This document shows positions 61,345 through 64,000 of a stretch of DNA of 64,000 nucleotides, in pieces (the first letter of the stretch is position 1; each line of letters opens with the position of its first letter). The stretch spans positions 28,935 through 92,934 of the forward strand of contig JAKAXD010000004.1 of assembly GCA_021816725.1 (NCBI GenBank). Reading direction: 5' to 3'. The position numbers and the translations under genes were made by a program. Origin of the DNA: Thermoplasmata archaeon. Its GTDB lineage: Archaea > Thermoplasmatota > Thermoplasmata > Thermoplasmatales > GCA-001856825. A model generated the notes under the pieces. It saw nothing but the letters and a program-made list of their open reading frames with translations. It was not told the DNA's origin and did not search any database.

Positions 61345-61396
61345 ACTCTACTTTCCCCGTCCTTTTTTGTTTCAATTGACTAGAGAAAATTGATTA

Positions 61397-61819
61397 TTGG
61401 AAGCGGCATATGCGTTCGTGAAAGGAGTAATCCAGAGAGAATCCATTGACGCTTCCAAATTATTGGAGCCAAGGGAACTGAACGTGGGTTCAACTGTTAC
61501 ATTTCAGGGAATAGTAAGGAATACTGAGTCGTCCAGAGAACTATCCCATCTGTTCTACGATGCTGATGAAAAGCTTGCAACTGTGGAGATAAACAAGATA
61601 CTTGAAGAGGCAAAGGAGAAATACGGCCTCATAGACGCAATTGCAATCCACAGGATCGGGATTGTCAAGCCTGGAGAGACTTCACTGTTTGTTGCCGTGA
61701 ATTCCACTCACAGGAAGGAGGGTTTTGATGGGTGCAAATTCATAGTTGATGCAATCAAGGAAAGGCTTCCCATATGGAAGAAGGACCACTTTGTGGATGG
61801 AAGTGAATCGTGGCATTGA
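61397..61819 (+). CDS. moaE: Molybdopterin synthase catalytic subunit MoaE
   Basis: A 140-residue MoaE that, with thiocarboxylated MoaD, puts sulfur into cyclic pyranopterin to make molybdopterin. Signatures are GSTVTFQGIVRNTESSRELSHLFYDADEK, AIAIHRIGIVKPGETSLFVAV, NSTHRKEGFDGCKFIVDAIKERLPIWKKDHFVDG, containing the conserved Arg and the two catalytic-site lysines in IWKKD. The start TTG 61397 gives a short N-terminal extension; no ATG is available in frame. It heads the cluster moaE-moaA-moaD-moeB. Confidence 0.93.
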   Translation: MEAAYAFVKGVIQRESIDASKLLEPRELNVGSTVTFQGIVRNTESSRELSHLFYDADEKLATVEINKILEEAKEKYGLIDAIAIHRIGIVKPGETSLFVAVNSTHRKEGFDGCKFIVDAIKERLPIWKKDHFVDGSESWH

Positions 61820-61880
61820 AGACTCTTTTTGTGTTTAACACTTCACAAAGTATTGATACCGGAATCAGTTGAAGACCACA

Positions 61881-62816
61881 ATGCTTTATGACTATTTCGG
61901 AAGACCCCTTAATAGTCTCAGGATACAGGTAAATGCAACCTGCAACTTCAAGTGCTTTTTCTGCCACATGGAGGGGACGGACGAGAACGCTGCAACGCTT
62001 ACTCCTGAGGAGATTGAGAGGGTAGTTGCAGTAGCTGCGGAGAACGGTGTTAACAGGATTAAGTTCACCGGGGGCGAGCCTCTTCTGAGGAAGGACCTTG
62101 AAGAAATTATAGGAAGGACAAGGAAGCACGTTGAAGGTGACATATCCCTTACGACCAACGCTTATTTCCTAAAGCAGAGAGTGAAGGGTCTTCGAGATGC
62201 CGGATTGAATAGGATAAACATATCTATGCACTCCATAGAGCAGGACAAGTTCGTGGATATAACAAAGGTTGATGCCATAGATGTTGTGGAAGAAGGCATT
62301 GACGCGGCAATTGGCTTGGGCCTTTCTCCGGTCAAGGTGAATTTTGTCGTTTTGAAGGGAATAAACGACGATCAGATTGATGCCATGATTGACTTCACCG
62401 CGAAGAAGGGCGCGATACTCCAGCTTATAGAATATGAAACTGATAGGGAAGGGGAGATGGGACAGAATTACAGGAAGTACCATTACGACCTCAGGATAAT
62501 AGAGAAAAAATTGATGCCAACTACCGAATCAGTAGAATACAACGCACTGCACAACAGGAAGAGGGTGAAGGTACTCACACAAAGTGGCAGGCATGGCACA
62601 GTTGAATTTGTAAGGCCCCAGAGAAATGCGGATTTCTGCAACCACTGCACAAGGCTCAGGGTCACATCTAAGGGAGAATTCCAGACTTGCCTGAACAGGA
62701 AAGATCAGCTCTTCAGTTTCAAGGGCAAAGATAATGTAGGAATCTTTGATTCTTTCAGGAACGCAGTGGCTGCGAGGGTTCCTTACTGGAGGGAGGCAGA
62801 TGAAAGTTCATATTAA
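61881..62816 (+). CDS. moaA: GTP 3',8-cyclase MoaA
   Basis: A 311-residue radical SAM enzyme for the first step of molybdenum cofactor synthesis. CNFKCFFC near the N-terminus binds the SAM cluster; KFTGGEPLLRKDL is the SAM motif; the C-terminal cluster binds GTP through CNHCTRLRVTSKGEFQTC. ATG 61881 is favoured because the product then begins MLYDYFGRPLNSLRI, the typical MoaA start; TTG 61869 would add four residues. The usual C-terminal GG dipeptide is not seen: the end is EADESSY. It overlaps moaD by 17 bases. Confidence 0.93.
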   Translation: MLYDYFGRPLNSLRIQVNATCNFKCFFCHMEGTDENAATLTPEEIERVVAVAAENGVNRIKFTGGEPLLRKDLEEIIGRTRKHVEGDISLTTNAYFLKQRVKGLRDAGLNRINISMHSIEQDKFVDITKVDAIDVVEEGIDAAIGLGLSPVKVNFVVLKGINDDQIDAMIDFTAKKGAILQLIEYETDREGEMGQNYRKYHYDLRIIEKKLMPTTESVEYNALHNRKRVKVLTQSGRHGTVEFVRPQRNADFCNHCTRLRVTSKGEFQTCLNRKDQLFSFKGKDNVGIFDSFRNAVAARVPYWREADESSY

Positions 62817-63039
62817 GTACTATGCAAAGTATGCAGAATATGCAGGAACAAAGAAAGAGGATCTTGAGGTGGAGAACATGACTCTTCAGCAACTCTTGGC
62901 ATTCATCAGGGGGAAATACCCGAAAATGAAGGAGGACAAGACATCACTAGTGGCGCTGAACGACAGGTTCGAGAAGGAAGACAAGACTGTTTCAGATGGC
63001 GATAACATCTCTATTTTCCCCCCGGTAAGTGGCGGATAG
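62800..63039 (+). CDS. moaD: MoaD/ThiS-type ubiquitin-like sulfur carrier
   Basis: A 79-residue beta-grasp protein beginning MKVHIKYYAKYAEYAG and ending VSGG; the C-terminal Gly-Gly is adenylated and thiocarboxylated. DGDNISIFPPVSGG is the family end. A strong GGGAGG lies about four bases before ATG 62800, so the longer frame from 62746 is rejected. It overlaps moaA and precedes the E1-like activating enzyme, its expected partner. In Archaea such proteins can also be conjugated to lysines (SAMP). Confidence 0.92.
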   Translation: MKVHIKYYAKYAEYAGTKKEDLEVENMTLQQLLAFIRGKYPKMKEDKTSLVALNDRFEKEDKTVSDGDNISIFPPVSGG

Positions 63040-63067
63040 GTTATTATCCTTTCTATGATGTCTTCCC

Positions 63068-63808
63068 ATGGGCATGGAAAGGTATCTCAGCCAGGTTGCA
63101 GTAAGGGAGATATTTCCATCTGGACAGAAGAAGATTGAATCTGCATCGGTAGTGGTCATAGGAATGGGGGGCACGGGGTCGTCAATTGCTGAAATGATGG
63201 TAAGGATGGGCGTTAAGGACATAAAGATAGTTGATGACGACATAATAGAGGACAGCAACCTGAACAGGCAGGCAATGTACAAGGAAAGTGACATTGGACT
63301 CAAGAAGGTTGACGTGGCGAAGGCAGAATTGCTAAAAATCAATGAGGACGCGAACGTTGATTCCATCGACCAGAGGCTGACGTTTGGAAATGCAGAAGGC
63401 ATCCTTGCAAATTCGACGCTCATAATGGACGGAACGGACAATTATAACGCCAGAAGCGTCATAAATGCCGTCTCATACAAGCTTAAAATACCCTGGGTAT
63501 TCACGGCAGTCGAAGGAACATTTGGATACGTTAAGGCCATCATCCCGGGAAAAACTTCTTGCCTTTCATGCTTTGGTTACCCTGACAAGGGGGAAGGCGT
63601 TTCCTGCACCATCCAGGGAGTGCTGCCAAGCGCCGTGAAGGCAATTTCATCGATTGCAGTGACCACCGCCATGAAGATAATACTCGGAAATGAAAAATCT
63701 GGGGACCTGGTCTACATAGATGCCTGGACCCCAAGGATGGAGGCACTGCCTATACCAAGAAACGAATATTGCAATGTGTGTGGGGAAAGGAAGGATAAGG
63801 ATGCATAA
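63068..63808 (+). CDS. moeB: E1-like activating enzyme (MoeB/ThiF/UbaA family)
   Basis: A 246-residue adenylating enzyme. The nucleotide site is VVVIGMGGTGSSIAE; DDDIIEDSNLNRQ and DGTDNYNARSVIN bind ATP and Mg; zinc is held by two CxxC pairs (CLSCFG and CNVCGE); a Cys in GVSCTIQGVLPSAVKA matches the position of the transfer cysteine. It lacks a rhodanese domain, like archaeal UbaA. It activates the C-terminus of MoaD, and probably of other ubiquitin-like carriers for tRNA thiolation and protein conjugation. It lies 28 bases after moaD. Confidence 0.9.
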   Translation: MGMERYLSQVAVREIFPSGQKKIESASVVVIGMGGTGSSIAEMMVRMGVKDIKIVDDDIIEDSNLNRQAMYKESDIGLKKVDVAKAELLKINEDANVDSIDQRLTFGNAEGILANSTLIMDGTDNYNARSVINAVSYKLKIPWVFTAVEGTFGYVKAIIPGKTSCLSCFGYPDKGEGVSCTIQGVLPSAVKAISSIAVTTAMKIILGNEKSGDLVYIDAWTPRMEALPIPRNEYCNVCGERKDKDA

Positions 63809-63910
63809 TTTGGAATGAAAGTTATGAGGAACCTGCCTTTCTAATTGAATCAAGTCTCCTGCGAAAGACCAATGCTATAATTTAATATTCCATCCTTCCA
63901 TTGGGTCATA

Positions 63911-64000
63911 ATGGTTGATCTAAACCTTGGGCCATATGTTCAGGACCAGATGAAGCAGGCTGAGACACTCCAGAAACAGTTGGAGACCCTGCTTGCTCAG
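63911..64000 (+). CDS. pfdB: Prefoldin beta subunit, N-terminal part (3' end outside window)
   Basis: The frame opens at ATG 63911 and encodes MVDLNLGPYVQDQMKQAETL and QKQLETLLAQ, running off the window end. The Q/L-rich coiled-coil start VQDQMKQAETLQKQLETLL matches archaeal prefoldin beta, a hexameric chaperone with coiled-coil tentacles. TATA-like TAATTTAATATTCC near 63878-63891 would drive it. Confidence 0.72.
   Translation, partial: MVDLNLGPYVQDQMKQAETLQKQLETLLAQ

Noticed and set aside
62746..62799. Longer MoaD start at 62746
   Set aside because: The strong GGGAGG and family length favour ATG 62800; the extension merely reads through the end of moaA.
1..64000. CRISPR arrays, rRNA genes or prophage
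   Set aside because: No regularly spaced repeats, rRNA core sequences or phage structural genes were seen.

Overview
The window looks like a chromosomal segment of a thermoacidophilic euryarchaeon of the order Thermoplasmatales or a close relative. Supporting signs are the C-terminal part of a VAT/Cdc48 AAA ATPase, a tricorn-interacting-factor-type aminopeptidase, archaeal Smc-ScpA, archaeal RPA with its partner, archaeal SAM synthetase, DUF2070, ribosomal protein L41e, prefoldin beta, a tRNA-Trp whose intron is a box C/D guide, and MOFRL-type glycerate 2-kinase (non-phosphorylative Entner-Doudoroff lineages). No rRNA, CRISPR array, intact insertion sequence or prophage was seen. Many starts lie about 26 bases downstream of a TATA-like box, so leaderless mRNAs appear common.

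Layout. 0-3 kb: VAT end, PRC-barrel protein, L41e, intron-containing tRNA-Trp, a DUF1801 protein and several very small genes (two overlapping ORFs that may be one frameshifted gene, a winged-helix protein, a 58-residue Ala/Gly-rich peptide). 3-13.4 kb: aminotransferase, DNA glycosylase Tag, Dph6-type ligase, two amidohydrolases, glycerate kinase, RPA operon, PurH. 13.8-22.4 kb: SAM synthetase, acetyltransferase, smc-scpA, topA. 22.4-27.1 kb: a minus-strand envelope-type operon (radical SAM protein, glycosyltransferase, flippase-like protein, DUF2070).

27.1-35.7 kb holds the most interesting locus: a heme gene set in two divergent units. The minus unit is radical SAM - small membrane protein - hemL - hemC - hemD - hemA - hemB; the plus unit is hemE - hemH. 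Every step from glutamyl-tRNA to coproporphyrinogen III plus a ferrochelatase is present, but no recognisable HemF/HemN, HemY/HemG or HemQ is in the window. The radical SAM protein (AhbD/NirJ-like C-terminus) and the four-helix membrane protein (HemJ-like His and Lys positions) are placed to fill those steps, which suggests a hybrid coproporphyrin route. hemL appears to start with CTG in a CTGA overlap.

35.8-46 kb: M1 aminopeptidase, a polytopic membrane protein with His pairs, then a glycerol-phosphate/lipid group (FAD glycerol-3-phosphate dehydrogenase, SCP2 protein, iron alcohol dehydrogenase, diacylglycerol-kinase-like protein, alkylglycerone-phosphate-synthase-like flavoprotein) and tRNA-Ile. 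46-59 kb is accessory: a MarR-MFS unit with a visible operator, a PHS-type MFS carrier, a membrane-anchored spherulin-4-like hydrolase, an acyl-CoA synthetase, a PiT-PhoU-like phosphate uptake pair, a penicillin-acylase-family enzyme and decayed-looking spacers. 59.7-64 kb: tRNA-Arg, an ALDH7-type dehydrogenase, a molybdopterin/ubiquitin-like sulfur-carrier cluster (moaE, moaA, moaD, moeB) and the start of prefoldin beta.
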